A stretch of 64,000 nucleotides of DNA from Georgenia sp. TF02-10 (lineage in GTDB: Bacteria; Actinomycetota; Actinomycetes; Actinomycetales; Actinomycetaceae), in the NCBI RefSeq assembly GCF_022759505.1, contig NZ_CP094289.1, forward strand, positions 2,170,001-2,234,000, read 5' to 3'. Made by a program: the position numbers and the translations under genes. Below, one piece after another: positions 1 to 8,572 of the stretch (position 1 is its first letter; every line of letters begins with the position of its first letter). Under the pieces are notes generated by a model. That model had not been told where the DNA came from. It made no database searches and saw only the letters and a list, made by a program, of their open reading frames with translations.

Positions 1-2
1 TC

Positions 3-1235
3 GGCGGCACCCTGACGTTCACCGTGTGGATGCTCGCCGGCGCCGGGGTGCCGACGGCGATGCTGTTCGCGATCACCGTGGTGGTCGTCACCTGCCCCGA
101 CGCCCTGGGATTGGCAACTCCGATGGCGATCATGGTCGGCACCGGGCTGGGCGCCCAGCGGGGCGTGCTGTTCAAGAACGCCACTGCCCTGGAGGGCACG
201 GCGAAGATCGACACGGTGGTGATGGACAAGACCGGCACGCTGACCAAGGGCGAACCGGAGGTCACCGACGTCATCACGGCCGGCATGAGCGAGGAGGAGA
301 TGCTGGCCCTGGTCGCCGCCGTCGAGCGTGAGTCTGAGCATCCACTAGCCCGGGCCATCGACAGCCATGCCGCTGCGCGCGGCGTGCCGGTGCTCAGCGT
401 GAGCGAGTTCCTCAACGTTCCAGGGCACGGCGCCACGGCCACGGTGGACGGTCGCCGGGTCCTGGCGGGCAACCTACGCCTCATGACCAGGGAGAACATC
501 GACCTCGGCGACCTGGCCCAACGGCGCGACGAGCTGGCCGCCTCCGGGCGCACCGCGGTGCTGGTCGCCGTGGACGGCCGCGCGGTGGGTGTCATCGCGC
601 TGGCCGACGCGGCCCGGGACACGGCCGCCGCGGCCGTCGCGGCCCTGCACGAGTCCGGGATCGAGGTCGCCATGCTCACCGGCGACAACGAGGCCACCGC
701 CCGGCGCATCGCCGAACAGCTCGGCATCGACACGGTCATCGCCGAGGTCCTGCCCGGGGACAAGGCCCAGAAGATCACCGAGCTGCAGCAGGCCGGCAAG
801 ACGGTGGCGATGGTCGGGGACGGCGTCAACGACGCCCCGGCCCTCGCCAAGGCAGACATCGGCATCGCGATCGGGGCCGGGACGGACGTGGCGATCGAGA
901 CCGCGGACATCGTCCTGATGCGCTCCGACCCGTTGGACGTCTCCGTCGCGCTGCGCATCGGCAGGGGCACGGTGCGCAAGGAGCGCCAGAACCTGGCCTG
1001 GGCGATCGGCTACAACGCCATCGCACTGCCCATCGCGGCGGGGGTGTTCTACCCCGCCTTCGGTCTGATGCTGCGCCCGGAGATCGCGGCCCTGACAATG
1101 TCAGGTTCCACGGTCATCGTCACGCTCAACGCCCTGCTGCTCAAGCGGCTCCGGCTGCCCGCCCAGCAAACCCCGGGCGCGCCCCAGCGCGCGGTCCCGG
1201 AGCCGACCACACCGGTCCCGGCCGGGACCCGCTGA
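3..1235 (+). CDS. CPD-type heavy-metal P1B ATPase, C-terminal part (5' end outside window)
   Basis: The reading frame is open from the window edge, so the N-terminus and first membrane helices are missing; 410 residues are visible. They hold the transmembrane metal motif TCPDALGLATP (bases 93-101 encode CPD), the phosphorylation motif DKTGTLTKGE (from base 225), the HP motif SEHPLARAI, the hinge [16 protein letters not shown] and two C-terminal helices with GYN and MSGSTVIV. This is a metal-exporting P-type ATPase of the plasma membrane. Copper ATPases usually carry CPC (P1B-1) or CPH (P1B-3). The last helix resembles the MSxST signature of the CPH group, with Asp replacing His, so the metal is uncertain. 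A DMT-family exporter follows 10 bp downstream. Confidence 0.93.
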   Translation, partial: GGTLTFTVWMLAGAGVPTAMLFAITVVVVTCPDALGLATPMAIMVGTGLGAQRGVLFKNATALEGTAKIDTVVMDKTGTLTKGEPEVTDVITAGMSEEEMLALVAAVERESEHPLARAIDSHAAARGVPVLSVSEFLNVPGHGATATVDGRRVLAGNLRLMTRENIDLGDLAQRRDELAASGRTAVLVAVDGRAVGVIALADAARDTAAAAVAALHESGIEVAMLTGDNEATARRIAEQLGIDTVIAEVLPGDKAQKITELQQAGKTVAMVGDGVNDAPALAKADIGIAIGAGTDVAIETADIVLMRSDPLDVSVALRIGRGTVRKERQNLAWAIGYNAIALPIAAGVFYPAFGLMLRPEIAALTMSGSTVIVTLNALLLKRLRLPAQQTPGAPQRAVPEPTTPVPAGTR

Positions 1236-1245
1236 CGGGGTTGGC

Positions 1246-2274
1246 GTGGACGTCCCTGCCGGCACCACCGCTGCGGCCGCTTCGGCGGCCGGAGCGGTGC
1301 CCCGGCGGCCCAAGCCGTTGCGGATGCTGTGGATCACCGCGGCCTGGGGGGCGTGCTTCGTCGTAATCCAGTGGGGCCTGCGCGACGCCCCGCTGCTGTG
1401 GTACGCCGCGCTGCGTGCCCTGGTGGCCGGCGTCGCCCTGCTGGCGCTGGGAGCCATCCAGCACCGCCCGTCCCCCCGCGGCGCACGTGCATGGGGCCTG
1501 GTCACGGTCCTCGGGCTGGTCAACGTCACCCTCGCCTTCGCCACCATGTTCGCCGGGGTCGCCGGCGGCGCGACGGGCACCGCCGCGGTGCTGGCCAACG
1601 CCCAGCCGCTGCTGATCCTCCTGCCGGCCTGGTGGCTCTACGGCGAGCGGCTCTCCCCCCGGACCGCTGCCGCCCTGGTCGTCGGCTTCGCCGGGCTCGT
1701 CCTGGTCGCGGTGCCCGGTGGCGGGGGCAGCGGCGCGACCCTGTCGCTGCTCTCGGCGGTGGCCGTGACCGCCGGTACGCTGCTGTCCCGCCGCCTGGCC
1801 GGGCTGGACCTGGTCACGGCCACCGGCTGGCACCTGCTCATCGGCGGGCTGGCCCTGGTGATCGTCGCCGCGGCCGCGGAGGGCGCGCCGGTGATCACCT
1901 GGACCCCCCGCTTCGTCGTGTCGCTGGCGTTCCTCGGGCTGGTGGGCACCGCGGCGACCACGGTGGCGTGGTTCGCCGAGGCCCGCCGCAGCCGCCTGGA
2001 CACCCTGACCACCTGGACCTTCCTCACCCCCGTCCTGGGCATCGCGCTGGCCGCCGTCCTGCTGGGTGAGCGCCCGGGCGGGTGGACCGCCGCCGGGCTC
2101 CTCGCCGTCATGGTCGCCATGTGGATCACCTTGCGGTCACCACGCCGGACCACCACCCCAGCGCCGGCGACCGGGCCAACCGACGAGGGCTCCGCCCAGG
2201 ACCCGGGGCCGGGCACGTCCCGCAGCCGCCGGATGGCCACCGCACCTGTCTTGCCGACCGAAGGAGAACCGTGA
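1246..2274 (+). CDS. EamA/DMT-superfamily transporter
   Basis: This 342-residue protein has about ten hydrophobic helices in two EamA-like halves and a Pro/Thr-rich, charged cytoplasmic tail after residue 295. The family includes small-molecule and amino-acid exporters of the inner membrane; the substrate cannot be read from the sequence. The GTG start lies 10 bp after the ATPase stop. Its TGA overlaps the GTG start of the following sugar phosphorylase by 4 bp, so the two are probably translationally coupled. Typical motifs are the early ITAAWGACFVVIQWGLRD segment and the central GGGGSGATLSLLSAVAVT region. Export of a metabolite linked to the next gene is only a guess. Confidence 0.85.
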   Translation: MDVPAGTTAAAASAAGAVPRRPKPLRMLWITAAWGACFVVIQWGLRDAPLLWYAALRALVAGVALLALGAIQHRPSPRGARAWGLVTVLGLVNVTLAFATMFAGVAGGATGTAAVLANAQPLLILLPAWWLYGERLSPRTAAALVVGFAGLVLVAVPGGGGSGATLSLLSAVAVTAGTLLSRRLAGLDLVTATGWHLLIGGLALVIVAAAAEGAPVITWTPRFVVSLAFLGLVGTAATTVAWFAEARRSRLDTLTTWTFLTPVLGIALAAVLLGERPGGWTAAGLLAVMVAMWITLRSPRRTTTPAPATGPTDEGSAQDPGPGTSRSRRMATAPVLPTEGEP

Positions 2275-5200
2275 CGCACGCGACGACCCACCCGAGCCCG
2301 TCCCCGGCGGCGCCTGCCCCCACCGGGGCGGTCCCCCCGCAGGAGGCGGTGATCTTCGACCTGGACGGGGTGGTGACCGACACCGCCACGCTGCACGCGC
2401 AGGCGTGGCGGCAGCTCTTCGCGGAGGTGCTCACCGACCCACGTGCGGGCGGACCGGGCGCCCACGCTCCGTTCGACGAGGTGAGCGACTACCGCCGCTA
2501 CGTCGACGGACGCTCCCGCCAGGACGGGCTGGCCGCCTTCCTCACCGCCCGCGGGATCGACCTGCCCGCAGGAACACCGCAGGACCCTGCCGGGGCATGG
2601 ACGGTGCACGGGCTGGCCACCCGGAAGAACGAGCTCTACCTCGACCTGCTCACCGAGGACGGCATCAAGGCCTTTCCCGGCACCGTGGACCTGCTTGACC
2701 GGCTGCGGGCCGGTGGGGTGCCGGTCGCGTTGGTCACCGCCAGCCGCAACACCAGCGAACTTCTGGGGGCCGCTGGCCTGGCCGAAGCCTTTGACGTGGT
2801 CGTGGACGGGGAGCGTGCCGCCGAGCTGGGCCTGCCCGGGAAGCCCGATCCGGCGATGTTCCTGAGGGCAGCCGCCGAGCTGGGCGTGGACCCGGCTCGG
2901 GTCGCGGTGGTGGAGGACGCCGTCGCCGGTGTCCAGGCGGCCCGCGCCGGCGGGTTCGGCCTGGTCGCGGGCGTGGCCCGGGGCGGGCAGCGGGTCGAGC
3001 TGGAGGCCGCCGGGGCCCACTTGGTGGTCGAGGACGTCGCCCAGCTGGACCTGGGTGCGCTGCGCGCCGACCCCTGGACGCTGGTCTATGCGGGGTTCGA
3101 CCCCGCCCACGAGGGCCACCGTGAGGCGCTGACCACGCTGGGCAACGGCTATCTGGGCACCCGGGGCACGGCCCCGGAGCGTCCCGCCGACGGGGTGCAC
3201 TATCCGGGCACTTACCTGGCCGGTGTCTACAACCGGCTCCTCTCCACGGTCCATGGCCGCCAGATGGAGGACGAGCACCTGGTCAACGCCCCCAACTGGC
3301 TGGTCCTGGACCTCGCCGCCGCGGACGCGCAGCCGTGGTGGTCCGCCGGCGGCCTCACCGTGTCCGGGGAGCGACGTGAGCTGGATCTGCGCCGTAGTGT
3401 GCTCACCCGCACCGCGATACTGACCGACCCGGCCGGGCGGCGGCTGCGGCTGCGGCAGCGGCGCCTGGTCTCCATGACCCGGCCGCACCTGGCGGCGCTG
3501 GAGACGACCGTGGTCCCCGACGGCTGGAGCGGGATCCTGCGGGTGCGCTCCGGCATCGACGCCGGGGTGGTCAACGCCAATGTCGCCGAGTACGCCGCGC
3601 TGGCCGACCGTCACCTGCGCACCACGGGCGCCGAGAACACCGGGCCGGGCACGCTGCTGGTGGAGGTGGAGACCGTCCAGAGCCAGGTCCGCATCGCCAC
3701 CGCGACCCGCACCACCGTCAACGGAGTCACCCCGGAGGCAGACTTCGAGTCCGACAACGAGCTTCACTCCCTGGTGCTCGACGTGCCGGTCACAGACGGT
3801 CAACCGGTCACCATCGACAAGGTCGCTGCCGTGTACACCTCCAAGGACCCGGCGATCGCCTCGCCCCGGCTGGCGGCCCTGGGCGAGCTGGCCGCCGCCC
3901 CACCACGCTTCGACGGCCTCCTCGCCGGGCACACGGCGGCGTGGGAGCGGCTGTGGGACCGCTTGGGGATAGAACTGAAAGCCGACACCCAGACCCGGCT
4001 GGTGCTCAACCTGCACGTCTTCCACCTGCTCCAGACCCTGTCCACCCACACCGCCGAGCTGGACGCCGGCGTGCCCGCCCGCGGCCTGCACGGAGAGGGA
4101 TACCGCGGGCACGTGTTCTGGGACGAGCTGTTCGTCCTGCCGGTGCTCACCACCCACCTGCCACAGGTCAGCCGCGGACTCCTGGACTACCGGTGGCGTC
4201 GCCTGGACGCGGCCCGCCGCGCCGCGGCACAGGCGGGACTGCCCGGGGCGATGTTCCCCTGGCAGTCCGGCAGCGACGGGCGGGAGGAAACCCCCGACAT
4301 GCTGTTCAACACCCGCTCCGGACGGTGGATGCCGGACAACTCCCACCGCCAGCGCCACGTCGGCCTCGCCATCGCCTACAACGCCTGGGAGTACTACCAG
4401 GCCACCGGCGACCTCAGCTGGCTCACCCGGCGCGGCGCGGACCTGATCATCGAGGTCGCGCGGCTCTTCACCGCCCTGGCCACGCACGACCCCAGCACCG
4501 ACCGCTTCCACATCAGCGGCGTGATGGGACCCGATGAGTACCACGACGGCTACCCCGACGCACCGGGCCAGGGCCTGGTCGACAACGCCTACACCAACGT
4601 CCTGACCGCATGGGTATGCCAGCGGGCACTGGACGTCCTCCAGGCCGTGGCCGGGCAGGAGTGCGACGACCTGCACGCCCGCCTCGACATCGCCCCCGAG
4701 GAGCCCACCACCTGGGAGCACCTCAGCCGGCGCCTGACCGTGCCGTTCCTCCCCGAGGGCCTCATCGCCCAGTTCGCCGGCTACGACGACCTCGCCGAGC
4801 TGGACTGGGACCACTACCGGCGCACCTACGCCAACATCGGGCGCCTGGACCTCATCCTGGAGGCCGAAGGCGACGCCACCAACCGGTACAAGCTCGCCAA
4901 ACAGGCCGACGTCCTCATGCTCATCTACCTCCTGGGACCCGACGGACTGCTGAACATGCTCGAGCGCCTCGGCTACCCCACCACCCGCCAGACGCTGGCC
5001 CGGACCGTGGACTACTACCTCGCGCGCACCGCGCACGGCTCCACCCTCAGCCGAGTCGTGCACGCCTCGGTCCTGGCCCGCCTGGACCCCGCCCGCGGCT
5101 GGGCCACCTTCCGCGAGGCCCTGGCCGCGGACCTGGACGACACCCAGGGCGGCACCACCCAAGAGGGCATCCACCTCGGCGCCATGGCCGGCACCATCGA

Positions 5201-5495
5201 CATCCTCATTCGGTCCTTCGCCGGCCTACACACCCGGGACCCCACCGTTGTCCTGGACCCCGCACTACCGGCCGGGCTGCCCGCCATGCGCTTCCGCGTC
5301 CAGCACCGCAGCCAACGCCTCCACATCACCCTCGACGAGACCACCCTCACCGTCACCGCCGAGCCGTGCGCGGCCAACCCACACATCCGCCTGCGAGTCG
5401 GGGAGCACGAAGCCGCCCTACCAGCCGGCACCACCCGGCGCTTCTGTGCGGACCCGGGCGTCGTAGTGACTGGGCTGTTCGGCCTATGTGAATAG
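2271..5495 (+). CDS. Beta-phosphoglucomutase / GH65 disaccharide phosphorylase fusion
   Basis: The GTG start is preceded by AAGGAGAA and overlaps the previous stop; the protein is 1074 residues. Residues about 25-260 form a HAD domain with FDLDGVVTDTA, the beta-phosphoglucomutase nucleophile motif. The remainder is a GH65 family protein: GNGYLGTRG near the start, and HISGVMGPDEYHDGY with the Glu of GPDEYH as the expected general acid. GH65 phosphorylases split maltose, trehalose, kojibiose or nigerose with phosphate into glucose and beta-glucose-1-phosphate, which the HAD domain would convert to glucose-6-phosphate. The fusion therefore performs two successive steps. Which disaccharide is used cannot be decided. 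The next gene, glucose-6-phosphate dehydrogenase, is convergent and would use the product. Confidence 0.9.
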   Translation: MTHATTHPSPSPAAPAPTGAVPPQEAVIFDLDGVVTDTATLHAQAWRQLFAEVLTDPRAGGPGAHAPFDEVSDYRRYVDGRSRQDGLAAFLTARGIDLPAGTPQDPAGAWTVHGLATRKNELYLDLLTEDGIKAFPGTVDLLDRLRAGGVPVALVTASRNTSELLGAAGLAEAFDVVVDGERAAELGLPGKPDPAMFLRAAAELGVDPARVAVVEDAVAGVQAARAGGFGLVAGVARGGQRVELEAAGAHLVVEDVAQLDLGALRADPWTLVYAGFDPAHEGHREALTTLGNGYLGTRGTAPERPADGVHYPGTYLAGVYNRLLSTVHGRQMEDEHLVNAPNWLVLDLAAADAQPWWSAGGLTVSGERRELDLRRSVLTRTAILTDPAGRRLRLRQRRLVSMTRPHLAALETTVVPDGWSGILRVRSGIDAGVVNANVAEYAALADRHLRTTGAENTGPGTLLVEVETVQSQVRIATATRTTVNGVTPEADFESDNELHSLVLDVPVTDGQPVTIDKVAAVYTSKDPAIASPRLAALGELAAAPPRFDGLLAGHTAAWERLWDRLGIELKADTQTRLVLNLHVFHLLQTLSTHTAELDAGVPARGLHGEGYRGHVFWDELFVLPVLTTHLPQVSRGLLDYRWRRLDAARRAAAQAGLPGAMFPWQSGSDGREETPDMLFNTRSGRWMPDNSHRQRHVGLAIAYNAWEYYQATGDLSWLTRRGADLIIEVARLFTALATHDPSTDRFHISGVMGPDEYHDGYPDAPGQGLVDNAYTNVLTAWVCQRALDVLQAVAGQECDDLHARLDIAPEEPTTWEHLSRRLTVPFLPEGLIAQFAGYDDLAELDWDHYRRTYANIGRLDLILEAEGDATNRYKLAKQADVLMLIYLLGPDGLLNMLERLGYPTTRQTLARTVDYYLARTAHGSTLSRVVHASVLARLDPARGWATFREALAADLDDTQGGTTQEGIHLGAMAGTIDILIRSFAGLHTRDPTVVLDPALPAGLPAMRFRVQHRSQRLHITLDETTLTVTAEPCAANPHIRLRVGEHEAALPAGTTRRFCADPGVVVTGLFGLCE

Positions 5496-5608
5496 CTCTG
5501 GCGTTGTCTGGCCGGGGCGTGGACGGCCTCGATCGCCATCGACACCACCCCGGGGCCGAGCCGCGTGATGCCTCCACCGACGCGCGATGGCTCATGTCGC
5601 CTCAGCGG

Positions 5609-7063
5609 TCAGCGAGCCCGGCGCTCGAGCATCCACCCGTGCCCGGCCGTGAGACGCTCAGCCTCCTGCGGCCCCCACGAGCCGACCGGATAAGGCAACG
5701 GGGACGGGCGCTGGGGACCCTGCACCGGCGCGAAGGCGGTGAAGGCCGCCCGCAGGCAATGGGAGGTGGTGAACAGCGAACGGTCCCCGACCAGGACGTC
5801 GAGGAGCAAGGAGGCGTAGGCGGAGATCGGCTCCCCGCCCGGCACCTCGGCCAAGTCGAGCTCGGTGTGCGCGAAGCTCAACGCCCGGCCCGGTCCCGGG
5901 GTGTTGACGGTGACACCCACAGCAAAGGCCCCAGGGCCACTGAAGTCGATCTCGATCGTGTTGCGCCCAGTGAGCGCCGCGCCCAAAGGACCCTGGGACG
6001 GACGCATGATCAAGGTGATTCGCTGGGCCTTGCGAGCCATGCGCTTGCCGGTGCGCAGCACGAACGGGACGCCCCGCCACCGATCGGTGTCGATCCACAA
6101 CCGGGCAGCGACAAACGTGTCCTGCCTGGAACCAGCCACCACCCCGGCGATATCGGTATAGCCCTCGAACTGCCCCAGCACGACGTCCCTGACCGGATCC
6201 AGTGGCCGGAACGCCCCGATGACCGCATCCCGGGCGGCCACAATCGACTCCGGCTCCGCCACGTCCGCCGGCGGATCCATCGCCACCTGGCTGGCCACGT
6301 GGAACAGATGGGTGACCAGCATGTCCAGCGCCGCGCCGGTGGCGTCGTAGAACACAGCCCGCTGGGCGACGTCGAGGTCCTCGGGCACGTCGATCTGTAC
6401 CTGCTCGATCCCGTGGGCGTCCCATTGCGAACCGAACAGCCGGTTCGCGAAGCGCAACGCGTAGATCCCCTGCACCGCCTGCTTGCCGAGGAAATGGTCG
6501 ATGCGGAAGACCTGCTCCTCGGTGAGCACCGTCTTCACCAGCGCGTCCAACGACTCAAAGTCCGCCAGCGACCTGCCGTAGGGTTTCTCGAACACCACCC
6601 GGGCGCCCGCCGCCAAGCCATGGCGTCCCAGCCCCCGGGTAATCACCGGATACGCCGCCGGGGGCACGGCCAGAAAGTGCACGACCAGCGGCTCACCACC
6701 GCCCTCGGCCGCTAGCTCACGCCGCGCGCGGGCCAGAACCTCAGGCAGTGCACCGGGATCGTCATCGGTGAACCCCCCGCCCGCGTAGCCGACCCGCAGG
6801 CACACCTGGTCCCAGTCCTCGGGCAGGCCCAGCTCGCTGCTCAGCAGGGAGTCCCTCAGCCGGGCCCGGAAGGCCTCGTCGTCCCACCGGTCTGTGGCGC
6901 AGCCGATCAAGCGCCACCGCTGGGGCAGCAATCCGCGCTCGTGCAGCTCCACCAGGGCCGGCATCACCATGCGGCGGGCCAGGTCACCAGTGGCACCGAA
7001 CAGGACCACGACCACAGACAGTGGGGTTACGGTCGCGCTCCCGGGCGGTGATGACGAGCCCAA
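5609..7063 (-). CDS. zwf: Glucose-6-phosphate dehydrogenase
   Basis: The enzyme oxidises glucose-6-phosphate to 6-phosphogluconolactone with formation of NADPH, entering the oxidative pentose phosphate pathway. The 484-residue length is normal. The nucleotide-binding motif VVLFGATGDLARR is near the N-terminus and the substrate motif RIDHFLGKQAVQ contains the catalytic DH-LGK pattern, though the usual Glu after LGK is Gln. The TTG start is supported by GGAGG six bases upstream; an internal GTG about 33 bp further in is the alternative. A YHS-domain metal protein lies 35 bp upstream on the same strand, so zwf is probably co-transcribed with it behind the CsoR-type operator at 7449-7463. No opcA, pgl or gnd accompanies it. 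Confidence 0.95.
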   Translation of the reverse strand: MGSSSPPGSATVTPLSVVVVLFGATGDLARRMVMPALVELHERGLLPQRWRLIGCATDRWDDEAFRARLRDSLLSSELGLPEDWDQVCLRVGYAGGGFTDDDPGALPEVLARARRELAAEGGGEPLVVHFLAVPPAAYPVITRGLGRHGLAAGARVVFEKPYGRSLADFESLDALVKTVLTEEQVFRIDHFLGKQAVQGIYALRFANRLFGSQWDAHGIEQVQIDVPEDLDVAQRAVFYDATGAALDMLVTHLFHVASQVAMDPPADVAEPESIVAARDAVIGAFRPLDPVRDVVLGQFEGYTDIAGVVAGSRQDTFVAARLWIDTDRWRGVPFVLRTGKRMARKAQRITLIMRPSQGPLGAALTGRNTIEIDFSGPGAFAVGVTVNTPGPGRALSFAHTELDLAEVPGGEPISAYASLLLDVLVGDRSLFTTSHCLRAAFTAFAPVQGPQRPSPLPYPVGSWGPQEAERLTAGHGWMLERRAR

Positions 7064-7098
7064 CGTAGACCTCCGTCGCAGATACCGGCGAGGACCGC

Positions 7099-7359
7099 TC
7101 AGGCCGCCGTGGTGTACGCGTGCGGGTTGGCGTCGAAGAGCTCGGCGCAGTGCCCGCAGCAGAAGTAGTAGCGCTCGCCCTCGAAGTCCCGCATGAGCCC
7201 GCTCGCCTCCGCCTGGGACTTCACCTGCGCGGTGCCCCTCACCGCGCAGGTGACCAGCTGCTCACCCGGGCCGGCGACGACGCCGTGGTGACCGTGCCCG
7301 TGGCCCCCGCCACCACAACACCCGCCGCCGCCATGATCCTCCTGACCGTGGTCCATCAC
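7099..7359 (-). CDS. YHS-domain mini-protein with Cys/His/Gly-rich N-terminus
   Basis: The product has 86 residues. The N-terminus contains GGGGCCGGGGHGHGHH, a likely soft-metal ligand cluster. The rest is a YHS-type domain: a single Cys in VTCAVRG, then YYFCCGHCAELFDANPHAY. YHS domains occur in metal-handling proteins and fused to copper ATPases. A paralogue at 30987-31235 ends with the same layout but has a His/Asp-rich head instead. A cytoplasmic copper buffer or donor is a reasonable inference. It is first in a probable YHS-zwf operon, with a TACCC-N5-GGGTA operator 90 bp upstream. Confidence 0.85.
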   Translation of the reverse strand: MMDHGQEDHGGGGCCGGGGHGHGHHGVVAGPGEQLVTCAVRGTAQVKSQAEASGLMRDFEGERYYFCCGHCAELFDANPHAYTTAA

Positions 7360-7448
7360 GTTCCTCCCTCTCCTTCATCCCCTACCTGGAACGGCGATCT
7401 GTCGCCCATCACGTGGGCGGTTTGTCACCGTGACGACATTCCCGATCC

Positions 7449-7463
7449 TACCCCCAGGGGGTA
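7449..7463. promoter_or_regulatory. CsoR-type operator box 1
   Basis: TACCCCCAGGGGGTA is a perfect palindrome about one base centre. It shares the TACCC-N5-GGGTA layout with four other sites in the window and lies 90 bp upstream of the YHS gene. CsoR operators are G/C-tract palindromes of this kind. Confidence 0.72.
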
Positions 7464-7500
7464 CGGGGCGGGTGCGCATGGGCGCCTGCCAGAGGAACTC

Positions 7501-7516
7501 TTCATCGAAGTTTCAC
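7501..7516 (+). promoter_or_regulatory. 11-bp direct repeat, response-regulator-type site 1
   Basis: TTCAT and TTCAC half-sites are spaced 11 bp start to start (TTCATCGAAGTTTCAC). The site lies in the intergenic region between the leftward YHS gene and the rightward DoxX gene (start 7727). It belongs to a family of eight similarly spaced repeats in this window. Confidence 0.5.
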
Positions 7517-7726
7517 AGAATGCGGTTCGTTGTGGGGTCCGCGTTCCAACTCACCCGCGGGGGACAAAGAAAGGGCCGCCCGCCGGGTAAGTCGGGAAGG
7601 TGAAGTTTCGGTCAAATATGGCCGGTGAGCATTGTCTTGTAGTGCCACTGGTGAAACCTTGTACGCACAGCTCATTCGAGCGTGGGGACCCCAATTTCTT
7701 GCGCTCCAGGGTGGAGGGAGACGGCA

Positions 7727-8278
7727 ATGTCGAGGCAGACAAGCAATCGAGTGTCCCGGGGGACCAAGCCGATGTTCGCCGAGGACATCGTCACCCGCGC
7801 CGGTGCCCGGGTGGCCCTCGCCGTAGGACGGCTGCTCATCGGTTGGATATTTCTCTGGGCCTTCATCGACAAACTCTTCGGACTGGGGTTTTCCACCCAA
7901 CCGGAGGCGGCGTGGATCCGCGGGGGCACCCCCGCTCAAGGCTACATCGGCGGGATCGAGGAACCCCTCGCCGGCATCTTCCAGCCGCTGTTCCTCAATC
8001 CCTTCGGAGACTGGCTGTTCATGGTCGGGCTAGCCGGCCTCGGTCTCGCCCTCATGCTCGGGGTGGGCCTGAAGATCGCCGCCGTCACCGGCACCCTGCT
8101 ACTTGGTTTCATGTGGCTCTCGCAGTTTCCGCCAGTGGTAGGCGGAACTAACCCGATCACCACGTCTCACTGGGTTGAGGCTGCACTGGTGATCATCTCG
8201 GCCCTCACCCTGGCCGGTGATACCTGGGGGCTGGGTCGCTGGTGGGCCGGCAAGGTCGGTAACAGCTGGCTGCGCTGA
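7727..8278 (+). CDS. DoxX-family membrane protein
   Basis: The product has 183 residues and four hydrophobic segments: GRLLIGWIFLWAFIDKLFG, one around residue 100, and two towards the C-terminus. ATG at 7727 is chosen because GGAGGGAG precedes it; earlier in-frame starts lack a ribosome site. DoxX-like proteins are small inner-membrane proteins. Some form complexes with SodA and a thiol reductase (the MRC of mycobacteria), others are quinone-linked; no ligand is visible here. It stands alone between the YHS/zwf operon and an IS remnant. A second DoxX-like protein is encoded at 24024-25088. Confidence 0.85.
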   Translation: MSRQTSNRVSRGTKPMFAEDIVTRAGARVALAVGRLLIGWIFLWAFIDKLFGLGFSTQPEAAWIRGGTPAQGYIGGIEEPLAGIFQPLFLNPFGDWLFMVGLAGLGLALMLGVGLKIAAVTGTLLLGFMWLSQFPPVVGGTNPITTSHWVEAALVIISALTLAGDTWGLGRWWAGKVGNSWLR

Positions 8279-8348
8279 GCGCGGTAAGAATCGCAATTGA
8301 ACCATCCCGGGTTCGATGGAGGGTCGCGATCTTGGGAGGATCGGACTC

Positions 8349-8510
8349 ATGTCGAAGCGATACCCGCAGGAACTCGAGGAGCGCGCCGGTTTGGACGGTG
8401 CTCGAATGCGAGAAGGACTACGAGACCGCGCTATGGCACGGTCAAAGCCGTAGCCAACAAGGTGGATATCGGAAATGAGATCCTACGGGTGCAGTGGGCA
8501 TCAGCGAGCT
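8349..8510 (+). pseudogene. Frameshifted IS3-family OrfA remnant
   Basis: A ribosome site (GGGAGG) and ATG begin MSKRYPQELEERA, the typical opening of an IS3-family OrfA. The reading then shifts frame. VLECEKDYET and YGTVKAVANKVDIGNEILRV, expected next in such proteins, are found in the other two frames. The rest of OrfA and all of OrfB are absent, so this is a dead relic of a transposon different from the intact copies in the window. Confidence 0.7.
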
Positions 8511-8572
8511 CCCAATAGCGCGCCACGCTCAAGCACGCAGGAGGGCGTCGCCACCGCCCGCCAGGATCGGCC

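Noticed and set aside
1638-5174. Very long open frame (1178 residues) on the minus strand
   Set aside because: It lies antisense to the DMT transporter and GH65 fusion, is low-complexity Val/Gly/Gln-rich and has no motifs; long antisense frames are normal at this GC content.
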